DNA from: Salvia splendens
Taxonomy: Eukaryota; Streptophyta; Magnoliopsida; Lamiales; Lamiaceae
Length of the DNA stretch: 64,000 nucleotides
NCBI RefSeq assembly: GCF_004379255.2
Contig: NC_056046.1
Location: 3,534,001 to 3,598,000 of the forward strand
Reading direction: 5' to 3'
Both the position numbers and the translations under genes were made by a program. Shown piece by piece: positions 12,376-23,912 of the stretch. Numbering within the stretch: the stretch's first letter is position 1; each line of letters begins with the position of its first letter. The notes beneath the pieces were generated by a model. That model was not told the origin of the DNA, did not search any database, and worked only from the letters and a program-made list of their open reading frames with translations.

Positions 12376-15219
12376 ATGGGAAGAAAGAATTGCTTCGTTC
12401 TTGCTGTGATTCTCCTAATTTTTCTTGCTGGATGCTCCTCAGTTTCTGCTTCACCCGCTACAAGTGAGGAACACTCTCTCCACTACTTAATGATTATGAT
12501 CTTTTTTAACCAATTCTTGAATTTCTTGTAATTTTTTTAGAAATCGTTGGTGGGGTTGTGACAAAGGTTGTCTCCACCATTTTCAAGCGGCTGTGGTCGC
12601 TCAAATCAGCCATCAAAACCTGTATGGTTTCTCTTCATCCACCCACATTTTCAAGATTTTTCAAGAATTAATTATTAATAGCTGCCTCTCTCTCCTCTCT
12701 CTCTCTCTCTCTCATTGTGGGGTCGTGTGATTGTAGCTACCTCTAGCCGCTCAATGATGAAATTTGAAGGTGGATACACGGTTGAGACAGTGTTTGATGG
12801 GAGCAAGCATGGAATTGAGCCATACACGGTGGAGATCTCACCGGATGAGGAGGTTCTCATATTGGACTCCCTCAACAGCAACATTTACAAGGTCCCAACC
12901 CCTTTATCTCGATGTGAGTTTCTTGCTACCATGGTCTTAAATTCAGTTGCTTGTTGACAAAGTTTCAATCTTTGACTATAATGTCTGAATTTGGGGCTCT
13001 GGGGTTTCAGTTGATGGTTTGGTATTGCTTGTGATTACTTCATGTGTTGCATTTGAGGTTAAAGTTGTGATATTTGGTTGTTAGAACTCAGAGGTTTTAG
13101 TTGAATGAATTCTTTTCTTGGAGATTACTCTTATTACTTTGTAATTTTGTTTATGATGACTTTATTCGTTTTGCCTCTATATCTTGCTTTTGCTGAGAGC
13201 AAGGCTCTTTTTTGGGGCTCTCTACTTCTTTTTCCTTTGGATTTGATTCTCTTTTCATAAATTTGTTAGCTTCTTGTGCTTTTCTTTTATAGCTTAGTTT
13301 TGTGTTATTAGGCGACTTGAATGCTGCTTTAATCTCTTCCTGAGATTCATTTTGTAGTTTATGTTGTCCTAAACTAGCTTTGCATCTTATATAAAGAATG
13401 ATTCCTTTCAACACGCCATGATTTCGTCTAGTTTACGCGTTTCTAGCTTGTGTGTCATTAGTCTTTGATATCACACCTCGAGCTTCTGTCTTGTACAAAG
13501 AATAATTCCTTTCGACACGCCTTGATTCTGTGTAGTCTACACGTTTCTAGATTTGGTCGAGTTGTTTATTCATGGCATTAGTCTTAGATTCCATGGCTCG
13601 AGCTTCTGTTTCTGATAAAAAATCCAATGCTCAATTGATGAACTTGATCAAGAATCCATTCTTCAACGTAATTTAGCAGTTTAGCTCCCTTTTCGTGAAG
13701 GTTTATGCAGTTTTTTCCTTATAACGTTTGTGCAAACCATTGATTTATAGCTCGGTTGTTCCCTTTCTTGATGATTGGCTCGTTACAGATAGTCGGCCTA
13801 AGTTGCTGGCCGGATCAGCTGAAGGGTACAACGGGCATGTAGACGGGAAGCTGAGGCATGCAAGACTGAACCATCCTAGAGGGCTTACTGTTGACGACAG
13901 TGGCAATATATACGTTGCTGACACGATGAATATGGCGATCAGGAAGATCAGCGATTCTGGTAAAATATAACAAGCCTTACCATCAATTGAGTGCACTTGA
14001 AGTCAGTCAATGTACTCGTGCAGATATCCGAACATTGCTGGTTTACTTCGTGCAGGAGTTGTGACGATTGCGGGTGGTAAGTCAGGCCGGGGAGGAGGAC
14101 ATATAGACGGACCAAGTGAAGACGCGAGGTTCTCGGATGATTTTGATTTGGTCTACGTTGGAAGTACCTGCTCTCTGTTGGTCATAGATAGAGGGAACCA
14201 AGCAATACGAGAGATCCAACTCCACGAGCACGATTGCTCCCACGAGGAAGACAACAATCTCGATTTAGGTAGATTTCGTTTTCCAGCCTCTCGTTACTCG
14301 AATTCGACAACGGTGTGACATGTTTGAATGAATCATTTCAGGAATAGCAGTGCTTGCTGCTGCTTGCTTCTTTGGTTACATGCTGGCCTTGTTGCAACGT
14401 CGAGTCGCTTCTATGCTTTCGTACGACAATGTAAGTGAACTTATCCCGATCACTTGTCGTATATGAGTTAAACATCATAAAAATTGACGTTGTCGAATGA
14501 CCTTCTAGCCTAAGGAGCCGAAGCCTTATGCGACGGGCGTGCCCCCAGCACCGTACCAGAGGCAGGCCCCACACGCGAAATCCGTCTTGCCGCCCCTGAT
14601 TCCGACCGAAGACGAGTACGACAAGCAAGAGGACGGACTATTCACTTCGCTCGGGAAGCTCGTCGTCCACACTGGATCCTCCGTAGCCGAGCTCTTCGGC
14701 GGACTATTTTCGGGATTCAAGAAGAAGCCCGTCGTCATAAACCACATGCCGGCCTACCAACACCAACAACACCACCACCACCAATACCAGTCAAGGCACG
14801 GAGGCGCGTGGCCCGTGCAAGAGAGCTTCGTGGTGCCACACGAGGACGAGCCGCCTCCGCTCGAGGCGAGAGAGCCCACGCCACGCAAGAACTACCCTTA
14901 CAAGGACGCGGAAAAGATGAGACTGTCGAAGCAGGGCCGACCCTACTACAACCAATGGAACGACCACGGACACGAGTATCAGCAGCCGCAGCTTCAGTCT
15001 CATCAGCATCACCAGAAGCACCGGCCGGCCAGCCCTCAGACGTACTATGAGCAGCAGAACTGCGAGACGAATGAGATTGTGTTCGGGGCGGTCCAGGAGC
15101 AGGAGGGGCGGCGGGAGGCGATGGTGATCAAGGCCGTCGACTACACCGATCCGGCCTACGACGGCAACAATGTGAGGTCGAGATATAACTACATGAGCTA
15201 TTCCTCCTATGGATACTAG
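12376..15219 (+). CDS. NHL-repeat-containing membrane protein, 7 exons
   Basis: Inferred exons: 12376-12463, 12541-12621, 12737-12913, 13789-13959, 14056-14268, 14342-14430 and 14509-15219, giving 509 aa in one continuous frame. An N-terminal hydrophobic signal (about residues 6-24) is followed by an NHL/beta-propeller region. The clearest repeat (about 140-180) carries HPRGLTVDDSGNIYVADTMN, followed by IAGGKSGRGGGHIDGP and LLVIDRGNQAIREI. A membrane segment (GIAVLAAACFFGYMLALL) starts at about residue 243. The C-terminal tail is low-complexity, rich in His, Gln, Pro and Tyr. This layout matches the plant NHL-domain proteins of the At1g70280 type, whose biochemical role is not established. 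NHL repeats usually bind protein or RNA, and the topology suggests the propeller faces the lumen or apoplast (inference). Intron 3 is long (875 bp) and contains an internal duplication. Confidence 0.9.
13393..13612. repeat. Diverged tandem duplication inside NHL-gene intron 3
   Basis: Two copies of a block of about 105-115 bp lie side by side in the third intron. Both contain ATTCCTTTC-ACACGCC, ACGTTTCTAG-like and CTCGAGCTTCTGT segments in the same order. They are diverged, so the event is not recent. No function suggested. Confidence 0.6.
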
Positions 15220-15897
15220 CTAAGTTGTGTTGTTTGATCTTAACAATGTTGAACACTTGGTTCACAATGTATAGAAGTAATGATGATATGATAGTATTAT
15301 GGTATGAAACAAATGTTCTTTTCTTCAGTTGTCTCATTTCACTTTTTTTAATGTTTTTGGAAAAAGTTGTTCCCTGAAGCTAATGATGATATATATTGGC
15401 GTGGGGGTTTTCATATACTGGATTTCTTTTGTTCTGACAAATGCAGCCATGCTTAACTTTTGAGATAGTCCATTGGTGGATTGAATTATGTTTTATACCC
15501 TATGACTTATTCTTTTTGATGTCCCATTCAAATAACACATTTCCAAAAATAGTGTGTTGTTCTAGTGATGATGGGGTAATATCTGACATTGTGGTGAGTT
15601 TGAGTCCATGGTGACGTGACATTTAAATTTCTGTTAGTTTATCGATAAAAAATGGTCTTATGATTTCTTCATGCTTGATTTCATTTAAGTACACGTGTCA
15701 AATGGATGGATTGGCATAAAGAGTGGTTCAACTGAGAACTATCTTAAAATGAGAACTTTAAAACTTATTAGTTGTCAATTGATATAATTCATGTCACCAA
15801 CTAATATATTTTGTGCATCCAACTAATAAGCTCCCATGTTCTTATTCTAAGATAGTTCTCAATTGCACCACTTCCTTATCATAAATACTAAAAAAAT
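15220..15897. other. Intergenic, 3' of the NHL gene
   Basis: Contains the presumed 3' UTR of the NHL gene and then AT-rich DNA. At about 15730-15875 there is an imperfect inverted repeat (GAACTATCTTAAAATGAGAA facing TTCTTATTCTAAGATAGTTC), possibly a small degraded MITE. Confidence 0.5.
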
Positions 15898-15899
15898 TA

Positions 15900-16140
15900 C
15901 TCCCTCCGTTTTTTAAAAATAGCAACTATTTTCATTTTGGGGTTGTTTCTTAAAAATAGAAACTTTAGAATCTTTCTATTTTAGGACATGGACCTCACAA
16001 TTCACTAACTCTACTTTCACTACTTTTTCTCTTCATCTCTCTTATTTTACTCATTTTTATTTTCCTCTCAATTACTTTACCAATTGTGCATTAAAACCTG
16101 TGTCGTTTCAAATGTTTCTATTTTTTGAGTACGAAGGGAG
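15900..16140. mobile_element. Stowaway-type MITE, 241 bp
   Basis: The left end CTCCCTCCGTTTTTTAAAAA and the right end, reverse complement CTCCCTTCGTACTCAAAAAA, form imperfect terminal inverted repeats. TA flanks both sides. Non-coding. It lies about 350 bp downstream of the 3' end of the minus-strand peptide gene. Confidence 0.8.
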
Positions 16141-16487
16141 TATAAATAATTAATTAAGTACTCATAAAATACAAAGAAGAGAAGAGAGATTTGATGAAAG
16201 TTGCAAATTTATATAATAAATGAATAAACAAGAGAACCTTTCAAGCATAGTCTATTGCTCTACAAGCTACCCAAGTTCCTACTTTCAATCAATTGACAAA
16301 CTAAACAAAAATACAAAATCCCCTGATGCATGCTAAACTGATACATCAAATCACTCCCAGATGAAGAAATAAAAAAATTTACATAGAATTCCCAAAATAA
16401 ATGCTATATAAAAAATTAAAAAACGATGAACATTAATAGGAAAAATAACAAGGTGTACATAATCATCGATAAGCATTGCTTTTAGTA

Positions 16488-16724
16488 CTAATGATGCGAG
16501 CCGGTAGTGTAAGAATGTCCCTCGCCCGGGCTTGGACCAGAGTCCTTGATATTAGCAAAGATGGTCGTGATTTCATCGCCTCCATGGCCAGTGACCGGAG
16601 AGGGAGGCGCTTCTTCGTGATGAATATGGTGGATAGGGCGTGATTGAACATTATTCATAGTGAATATCAAGAAGAGAATCAAGAGAGAAGAGAAACATGG
16701 TTTAGGGTTGTTGGCCTTATACAT
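16488..16724 (-). CDS. Secreted PIP-like (PIPL) signalling peptide precursor, 78 aa
   Basis: Intronless 78-aa secreted-peptide precursor. An N-terminal hydrophobic signal (about residues 11-28, cleavage likely near VQS-RP) is followed by a His/Pro-rich variable region. The C-terminal core SGPSPGEGH occupies residues 62-70, preceded by D and followed by a short SYTTGSHH tail. This matches the SGPSxxGxGH motif that defines PAMP-induced peptide and PIP-like precursors, plant peptides perceived by LRR receptor kinases in immunity and growth. Mature peptides of this kind are usually released by proteolysis and proline-hydroxylated. Here the tail after the GH extends eight residues, so either C-terminal trimming occurs or the mature peptide is longer. 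The weaker SPVTGHGG at 42-49 could be a degenerate second core. CEP is an alternative family, but the SGPS start argues for PIPL. Assignment is by motif alone. Confidence 0.8.
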   Translation of the reverse strand: MYKANNPKPCFSSLLILFLIFTMNNVQSRPIHHIHHEEAPPSPVTGHGGDEITTIFANIKDSGPSPGEGHSYTTGSHH

Positions 16725-16822
16725 TTTCTACTGATTGTGATTTGTGAAATATTATTGAGAATTTTGATGCAAATGAGAAAGCAAATGATGTTTTAGTTTG
16801 TGAATAAGTGCATGGGGAGGTT

Positions 16823-16834
16823 GTTTATATATAG
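16823..16834 (-). promoter_or_regulatory. TATA box of the PIPL peptide gene
   Basis: On the minus strand this reads CTATATATAAAC, about 100 bp upstream of the start codon (16724). It is a near-consensus plant TATA box and suggests an inducible, focused promoter with transcription starting near 16795 (inference). Confidence 0.65.
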
Positions 16835-16839
16835 TGTGA

Positions 16840-19234
16840 AGGATTTATATGTGGAGTTTTTGACTTGGAAAATTGGAACTGCAAAAGTGCCCAATTCAAA
16901 CACGTTTTGGCGATTTATCATCATGCACGAATTCAAGATTACTTTTCAAAATTTTGGATCTTATTTTTAATTTGTACGTTTTTTCGTATATATCAAACAT
17001 TGAAATAATATAGATACATGAAGACAACTGATACTATATTATATAGAGAAGTATTCCATATAATTTCAAAAATTGCATTTACAAATTTTACCAATGCAAA
17101 CTTAAAAGATATTGTCAGTGGATGTCTGTTCCATTTATGAGAGAGAATGAAATGAAAACACAAATGTTGTTCGTCTCAAATTAAAGAACATACATGTGGG
17201 GTCAATATTAGGTACATGTGATATGTTGTTACACTTATTCCATATTATAATATTGCAATTTGAGTATGATCCAACCGAATAAGGAATTTAATTTTTCAAA
17301 AATTTTACTATTATCAGAAAGATACAGCCTATATAAGTCTGAAAATTTTACTCGTGGACTTGGTGATATTGCCCAACAACAATTATAATTGACTATATTT
17401 CAGTCCAAGGTTTACAATTCAAAATTTCAAATATATACTCATTCTGTTTGGTTTTGGTAAAACAATGCGTAGGAAACGTTTAACATAATTTCAAGAAATT
17501 TAGCACTATCATAGTTAGGCAATACCGACACACTTATATTTTAACAATGATATTTTGTATTTTTATTTCTCAATTGTAACTTTAGAGAACCTATATTAGC
17601 ACGCTTGTCACTGTTTAATTTATTTTCTCAAGTCCTAAAATTGTATGATAATTAGAATAAGAAGTTGTTGCAAATCCCAAAATTTGAAAAAGAATTATAG
17701 CATTATCCTTAAAAGTCAGTTGAGAAAAAAAGTGTTAAACATAACTTCTTGGTCAAAGTCTACATTCTGCTGTTCAAACCTTGATGATGTTATTCACAAC
17801 ATTTTTCTATTGCAATGTTTTAATCTTCTAAAAATGTGTCTACAGAAAAAGAAAAAAGAAAAACACATTCTAATATTTCGGTAGTTTCGAGGAAAAATGT
17901 AGTATTAATGACATAGATAAACTAATAAAGATATATACTATACTGGAGAAAAAATCATGAACTTCAATTTAGCAATTCCACAAGTTTAAAATCATTCCCT
18001 AATACTACAATTTTGATATTTTTTGCAATTATTCAGACTCGAACGGAATTCTTGTTGTGGACAAATTGGTCCATGCACCTCTTAAACGACATCGTATTTT
18101 TTCTTTACAAATCAGCATCGGTTATCAAAATAAGCACTTTCTTCTATTTTTCTTTTTATTTTTCATTTTCTTTTCTTTCCATTCATTTTTCTTTATCGGA
18201 ATATATAATTATCGTTTTTATAGCCTATACTTTTATTTTGGGCCAACCTGATTCGCTTGAAATTGAAAGAACATGAGCCCGTCCAAGGCCCATAACCCAC
18301 AAAATCAGTCCATATAATTAGTAACAGCTAAAATAATAGTACGAGTTTGTATTCCATTATTTAGATAAAATATAATTAATTCTATTATTATTATTGATGA
18401 AATCAATTTGTTATACTATAACAACAAGATTAGCTATTATATTCTTGATGTCCTGATGCAATCTATGTTTTAATTGCTCTTTCTTGTATTCCGTCTAATA
18501 GATGATCGATTAATTTTGTCCATTTATGGTTGGTGCATTTTCGATTACGTTCGTTTAGTACATCTGTGTACAACCACAATCCGACACATTAACATAATTG
18601 AGTCGATCAATCTAGTTCATTGTATAGCCTCATCAAAATATTCAATCATCGTTAAATAATCCGTCAAGAATGAACGTGCTTTGAAAAACTCGAAAATTAA
18701 GATGCACGTCTATAGACACCACACAAAAGATTGATCGTTGAACAAGTGTATATCCCTTATAGTCCACCTGGATCATAATTTCTCTATTTGATTTGAACCA
18801 TACTGACCAGTTTATGGTTAGGGGTATAAATTGAGCTTAAATTTACAAGTCTAGATATTCGGCCAAAATTTGATAGTAACATGACTGACTAGACGGGCTC
18901 AAACCACTTTTAGTATCCAAATCAGTCATTTGATCATTACCAACGGCAATACAAAAATTGATCATTTTAATTTAAAAAGCAGGAAAAATGTTGCTCGCTC
19001 GCGCATCCAACAGGGGAACAACATCACCCATTGTATCAGGAGCAATGCATGGCGATCTGCCACTTTCTCTCTAGTGCGCTGCCCATCCCATCCCACACTA
19101 GCAACGTGGTCTCGCTGGCTCGTTCTGGCCGGACGGGACGCAGCGAGACCCGTTACTTATACCCTAATAACAACCATTAAGGGGGGATGCATTATCCTAG
19201 CTGGCAGTTAGTTGGCTAGGTATACTGTATACAG
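16840..19234. other. Intergenic, no gene supported
   Basis: AT-rich, with scattered open frames of 60-90 codons (around 17645-17884, 18013-18276, 18474-18659 and 18930-19211). These have no domain, biased composition and no splice context. I do not regard any as a gene. Confidence 0.6.
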
Positions 19235-19237
19235 TTA

Positions 19238-19590
19238 GAGCATCAGCAGTGGCGTGAAATTTCCGGCGAAATTTCCAAAAACACCTCATGCCACGTCATA
19301 CGGACATCCCACTGCACTGACACGTCATAAGTACTTCCCACTGCACAGTGACGGACATCCCCAAGGACTTCCCACAATTAAAAAAAAATTAATGCAATAA
19401 ACGGGAATTCCGCGCGGACGTCCGTGGGAGTCAACGCAATGGCAGACGTCCGCACGCCTGTTGCGACGGAATTCCGTGTAACGCTGCGGAACTGCGGTGT
19501 CCTCGGAATTCCGTATCCGTGCATACCATGCACATTGGCGGACGTCCGCCGGTCGGAATTCCGTCGGGACGGGCGCCATTGTTGATGCTC
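19238..19590. mobile_element. Tourist/PIF-Harbinger-type MITE, 353 bp
   Basis: The left end GAGCATCAGCAGTGGCG and the reverse complement of the right end, GAGCATCAACAATGGCG, pair over 17 bp with two mismatches. The flanks are TTA (left) and TAA (right), so the 3-bp TWA target duplication is imperfect. The interior is GC-rich with several GGACGTCCG-type palindromic blocks. It ends about 255 bp before the next gene's start codon, so it may sit in that gene's promoter. Confidence 0.75.
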
Positions 19591-19845
19591 TAAAATTGGG
19601 TTTCAGCCGTCCGTCTATTTTTATCGTTACGCACCAAACTAACATGAAAACCTCACGCTTATATACCAAATGCAATCAAATGAGAAAGAGGGGAAAATAA
19701 ATACAATTAGGGTTTGCAAATCCCCGAAATCGATCAATCTATATGCAAACCCGAGATTACGTGAAGAATTTGCATATGCGAATTCTTCTGCAATCCTCTT
19801 TCCTCTCAATTACGTTTCCCCTTTTGAATTTGATTCGCTTATTCA

Positions 19846-20265
19846 ATGGCGCAACCTGAATTTCTCAGAAATGACGACGATTACCCCAACGATCTACGCG
19901 ACGCCGCATTCTTCCGCCGCGGATGCTGCTTCTTCAGCTTCCCGTGCTTCAGATCGCGGCGGTTCGAGCGGATCCCGCCGTCTTCAGGAGAGAGCGAGGT
20001 GATTAGCCGGAACTGGTGGGGACAGGGCGTGGAGGCGCTGAAAAGCGTGCGCGAATGGTCGGAGCTCGTCGCCGGTCCGAGATGGAAGACTTTCATCCGC
20101 CGGTTTAATCAGACCGGCGGCCGGTCGAGGACTGCGAGATGCCGGTACGATCCCATGAGCTATTCGCTCAACTTCGAAACAGAAGGATCCGCTCATTTCC
20201 GAGACTTCTCGTCGCGTTATTCGGCGATTCCGGGGCAGAAACTCCCGATCCACGGCGGCACGTGA
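19846..20265 (+). CDS. Uncharacterised conserved plant protein, 139 aa, intronless
   Basis: Single-exon protein of 139 aa. Recognisable blocks are a cysteine/phenylalanine/arginine-rich N-terminal patch (RRGCCFFSFPCFRSRR, about 24-39), a central WWGQGVEALKSVREWSELVA (about 57-76) followed by GPRWKTFIRRF, and a C-terminal YDPMSYSLNFE with FRDFSSRYS. I recall these blocks from a family of small plant proteins (for example At3g50800-like) with no established function, some described as stress-responsive. The basic Cys-rich patch could serve membrane attachment by acylation, which is speculation. The local GC content is much higher than the flanks, as usual for coding DNA here. Start chosen at the ATG that gives MAQPEF. 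Confidence 0.8.
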   Translation: MAQPEFLRNDDDYPNDLRDAAFFRRGCCFFSFPCFRSRRFERIPPSSGESEVISRNWWGQGVEALKSVREWSELVAGPRWKTFIRRFNQTGGRSRTARCRYDPMSYSLNFETEGSAHFRDFSSRYSAIPGQKLPIHGGT

Positions 20266-22778
20266 CGGCCACGTGCGGGATGCGCGGTGATCGGTGCGGC
20301 ATTTTTAATTGATCAGAAGAATTTATTCTTTGATAAATCATTTGAAATTAATGGATTCGTAATTATATTCGTAGTTTTGGGGTTGGGTTTTGAGAATTTT
20401 TGAGGATTTGGAAAAATATGGTGCTGATTCTGCACTGCAATTTCGAGGTTCAATTTTGTTCAGCCCAATTATTTGGATTGATGTTCTAAAAAATAAATAA
20501 AACTGACGAAAATGAAAATTTAATTTCTCGAAGTGGTTAAATAAAGTTCATTAACACAAGTAATTCATAAGCTATACTCCATGTTACTCTACATATCCAG
20601 AAATGGATTAACCGAAAGCCTGAATATGAATTCTGATAGATTTGTATTTGAAAATATGAAAAAAGTAATTATAATATTAAACTTATAATGATTTTCATAA
20701 ATACGTGATTTTAAAATTACAATCCAAATAATTTCTGAGTATAATATATACAAAATCGTCTAGACACACACATGCAAACTTCTCTACTAGATCAACCTCC
20801 ACATCTTGTACACTTTTTCTGAAATTTTTAAATGCCTTGTACTTGAATATTGGATACTTAAATCGATAAATTTCGTAATTAGTTACTAACAACTACTAAA
20901 ATAACAGAATATTCCCTTGATTGCTTGTGCCTTTGATTAAAAGGGACGTGCAGATTAGTTGTGTGATTGGTAAATGATGTCTTCTACACACTGCAAAGGA
21001 CTAATTTATGTTATAAGAAAATATTAATGTACAACAACTAATCACACCACAATCAGGCACTCATGTATAAAAACTAGTGGATTAATTCAATTAATCACAA
21101 GATTCACAAGTCATTTCATAAATTTTTTTTCCTAACCACCAATGTAGTTAGAAACCATCTAAGATATGCGACTGCATTACGCAAAAAAAAAGCAGATAAG
21201 TTAGTACGACGCTAACCTTAACCAACAAATCGGAAATCAGAATAACAATAGACTCGAAGAAAATAATGAATCATTCATTTATATTTTTAAAAATAGACAA
21301 AAAAAATGCCAAGTCCAAGAATACTTCTTAAGCCAAAGAAACTATATCAAAATGAGCATAATAGGACAGACGGAAGATGACTTCAAAACAATTACACTTG
21401 ACAAAAATCTCTTAAACGTATTACAATATCCTCCTTTATTTAAATTTCTAAGACCAATTTGTAATATATTATGCATATTATAATTGATAGTACTCCATTG
21501 TTCATCAAGAATGTGTCAGGACCATGAGTAGGTACTTTTGTAAATATGAATTACTATGAGGATAATATAAGGAGTGTATTTTTTATTAAATACAAATTTC
21601 ACTCTTTATAAGTAGCTAATAAAGCAATAATTGCACAAACTTGGTGGGAGTATAAGAGAAACATTTTGTAAATTCTTCAAAATTGTAATAAGAGTATTTA
21701 TAAAGCATGAGTTAGCATGTACTACCATCCAACTAGCAATGTATTCACAAGTTGAATGACAAGGATAATAATATATTGTTTTTATATGTCTTTGGGCCAA
21801 AACAAAAGTAGCAATCCTATCAAAGTTGAAAAACAAAGGGCACTAAACCATGGCCCCAATGCAAAGTGGCCACAAAAAAGAAGTTTTGAACATACAAAAA
21901 GAAGCTCTTATCACTAGAAATTGCCTCAGACAACTCTTTTCATGGATCCCACCAAATGGTCCCAATCAAAAGGAAAACAACTCCACATACATAAAGGGCT
22001 AAACAACAGCACATAATCAAAAGGCAAAAGAATAGAATAAATTTACTAAACCAAAGTGGAGTGATGCAAATAGCTACCAACTTTAGCAGGTCAAGACCAA
22101 GTCTAAAAGCACACATGAATTCTCCATGAACTTCCTACAAACTTTTGTGAATCCAAGAATCAAGATCTTTAAAGAAAGTGCAGCAATTTCGTCGACTGAC
22201 ACAAGGCACAAAAGCTTTTGCTATGAGAAGGAAGATGGTGCTTTTACACAATCGTTGGTACGAAGTTCAGCTCTCGATGAGGGTAGGGAGATATGATGTT
22301 AAATGAAATGCATACTACTATGTGGAGATTTTTCCAGATCAAGACAGCTTTCTAACTAAACATGGTTCATGTCTAATCCTGATATCTCATTCAATCATTC
22401 CAATCCAATCATATGAAAAGAAATATGGTGATTTATGAGTTATTCGATTATTGTGAGACGACCTAGAAAGGTAATGCAACTATGCAATCATGCCACAAGT
22501 AACGAGTTTTCCCAAACGATGCATCTAAGATATGTCCAAACAAGAAAAAAACAAAATATGAACAGCATCAGATTGTAACAACAAGATCCAAATGGCATAT
22601 ATATGAAAGCACAAAATATATAAAAGATAACCTAAAACTGATAGGAGACTCTGATTCATTATATAGCTATACCAAATTCTTTCCAATCATGCAACTAATT
22701 TTTGTCATAGCAAAAGTAAGCCAAGCAACTGCCATTTCACTGATGATGGATGATGAATCAAAAAATAAAAAAGACCTT
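20266..22778. other. Intergenic, no gene seen
   Basis: About 2.5 kb between the 139-aa gene and the 3' end of the convergent ATL gene. AT-rich; the last few hundred bases probably include the ATL 3' UTR. No transposon ends or RNA genes recognised. Confidence 0.6.
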
Positions 22779-23912
22779 TCACACGCCTTCGCCTCTATGC
22801 ATCCAGGATAAGTCGAGGTTTGGTGGCGACGAACTCTCCAAGTGGGCTCCCGAGGAGCTTGCAAACTTCCCCTTCTTCGACCACAACCAAATCTTGGAAA
22901 CAGAGTAGCTATCAGTCTTTGTTCCAATACTTATCTTCTTGCCATCCGTGTTTTCATCGGCCGGAGCATTAGTGGCCTGCCCGGCCCCTCTGACAAGCTT
23001 TGCTCGTTCTTGGCTCAAGGCCACCTTAAGGCTAGCATCACCAACTACATACTGATAGGAACCCAGTGAGTAACACCTTCTAGCATCCAATCTACTGCTG
23101 CTAGACTCTCCTATGCTTTCTCCCACTTCGGTTTCATCCAATTTTCGAAACTTCCCAAGCCTAACAGGAAAGACGCCCTTCTCCGTAGCAACCTCCTCGA
23201 TCTCCACCCTCTTCTGAGTAAGAGAGAATCCATTATCACCATAGCCAGGGCAGCCATCCTCCTCCCTGAAGTCATCATAATCAAACATTGGATTCTCTAT
23301 CGAGAACCCAGGGTTGAAAAGTGTCCCCCTACAAAGAGGGCAAGAGGAATTCGACAAAAGCCAGGTGTCAATACAGCTCAAATGAAAGGCATGGCTACAC
23401 ATAGGAAGCAACCTCAGCTGATCAGTCTCTGCAAACTCACACAAGCAAACTGCACAATCAAACGGCTCCTTCGGACCCACAACCTCCTTGTACGAAAACA
23501 CAGGCAACGCGTCTATAAAAGCCTGATCCAAGCCAGAGTCATGCAAATGGAAGAGCTGCTGCAGCTGCCTCTGAAGGGCATCAGAGGTGGAGGATTCGAC
23601 ATTCCGACTGGACTGAGACGAGGAGGGGTTCTTGGTGAGGAATCTCACAAGCAAGTGGAGCAGACCAGATATGAAAAAGAGCACAGCTAAGATGACTATA
23701 ATGAACAGAACAGCAGGGCTGATTCTTGTCCCAGATTCCTTGTGGCTATCAACATAAGATGAAGGTGGTGCAAGAACAAACGGAGGGGGGTTTGCCAAGA
23801 CTCCATCTTTTTGACTGATTTGACGGTTAATCCAAGAATTTTTCAAATGGGAGTGAGCAACCTGCCCAGAAACCCATCTTTGCCCTTGCATTTCTATTTT
23901 GGGACAAACCAC
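22779..23912 (-). CDS. ATL-type RING-H2 E3 ubiquitin ligase, 377 aa
   Basis: Intronless 377-aa membrane E3 ligase of the ATL family. A single hydrophobic segment (about residues 64-92, ISPAVLFIIVILAVLFFISG) anchors it. The GLD-type motif (SGLDQAFIDALPVF, about 126-139) follows. The RING-H2 finger spans about 153-194 with C153, C156, C172, H174, H177, C180, C191 and C194, including CAVCLCEF, HAFHLSCIDTWL and CPLC. All eight metal ligands are present and the ATL-typical proline precedes the third zinc ligand. The long C-terminal tail resembles the ATL13/ATL46/ATL47 group. Such proteins take ubiquitin from an E2 and act on targets at the plasma membrane or endomembranes; the target here is unknown. 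Start: the first ATG (MVCPK) is used, but MQGQRW seven codons in is an alternative. Confidence 0.93.
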   Translation of the reverse strand: MVCPKIEMQGQRWVSGQVAHSHLKNSWINRQISQKDGVLANPPPFVLAPPSSYVDSHKESGTRISPAVLFIIVILAVLFFISGLLHLLVRFLTKNPSSSQSSRNVESSTSDALQRQLQQLFHLHDSGLDQAFIDALPVFSYKEVVGPKEPFDCAVCLCEFAETDQLRLLPMCSHAFHLSCIDTWLLSNSSCPLCRGTLFNPGFSIENPMFDYDDFREEDGCPGYGDNGFSLTQKRVEIEEVATEKGVFPVRLGKFRKLDETEVGESIGESSSSRLDARRCYSLGSYQYVVGDASLKVALSQERAKLVRGAGQATNAPADENTDGKKISIGTKTDSYSVSKIWLWSKKGKFASSSGAHLESSSPPNLDLSWMHRGEGV

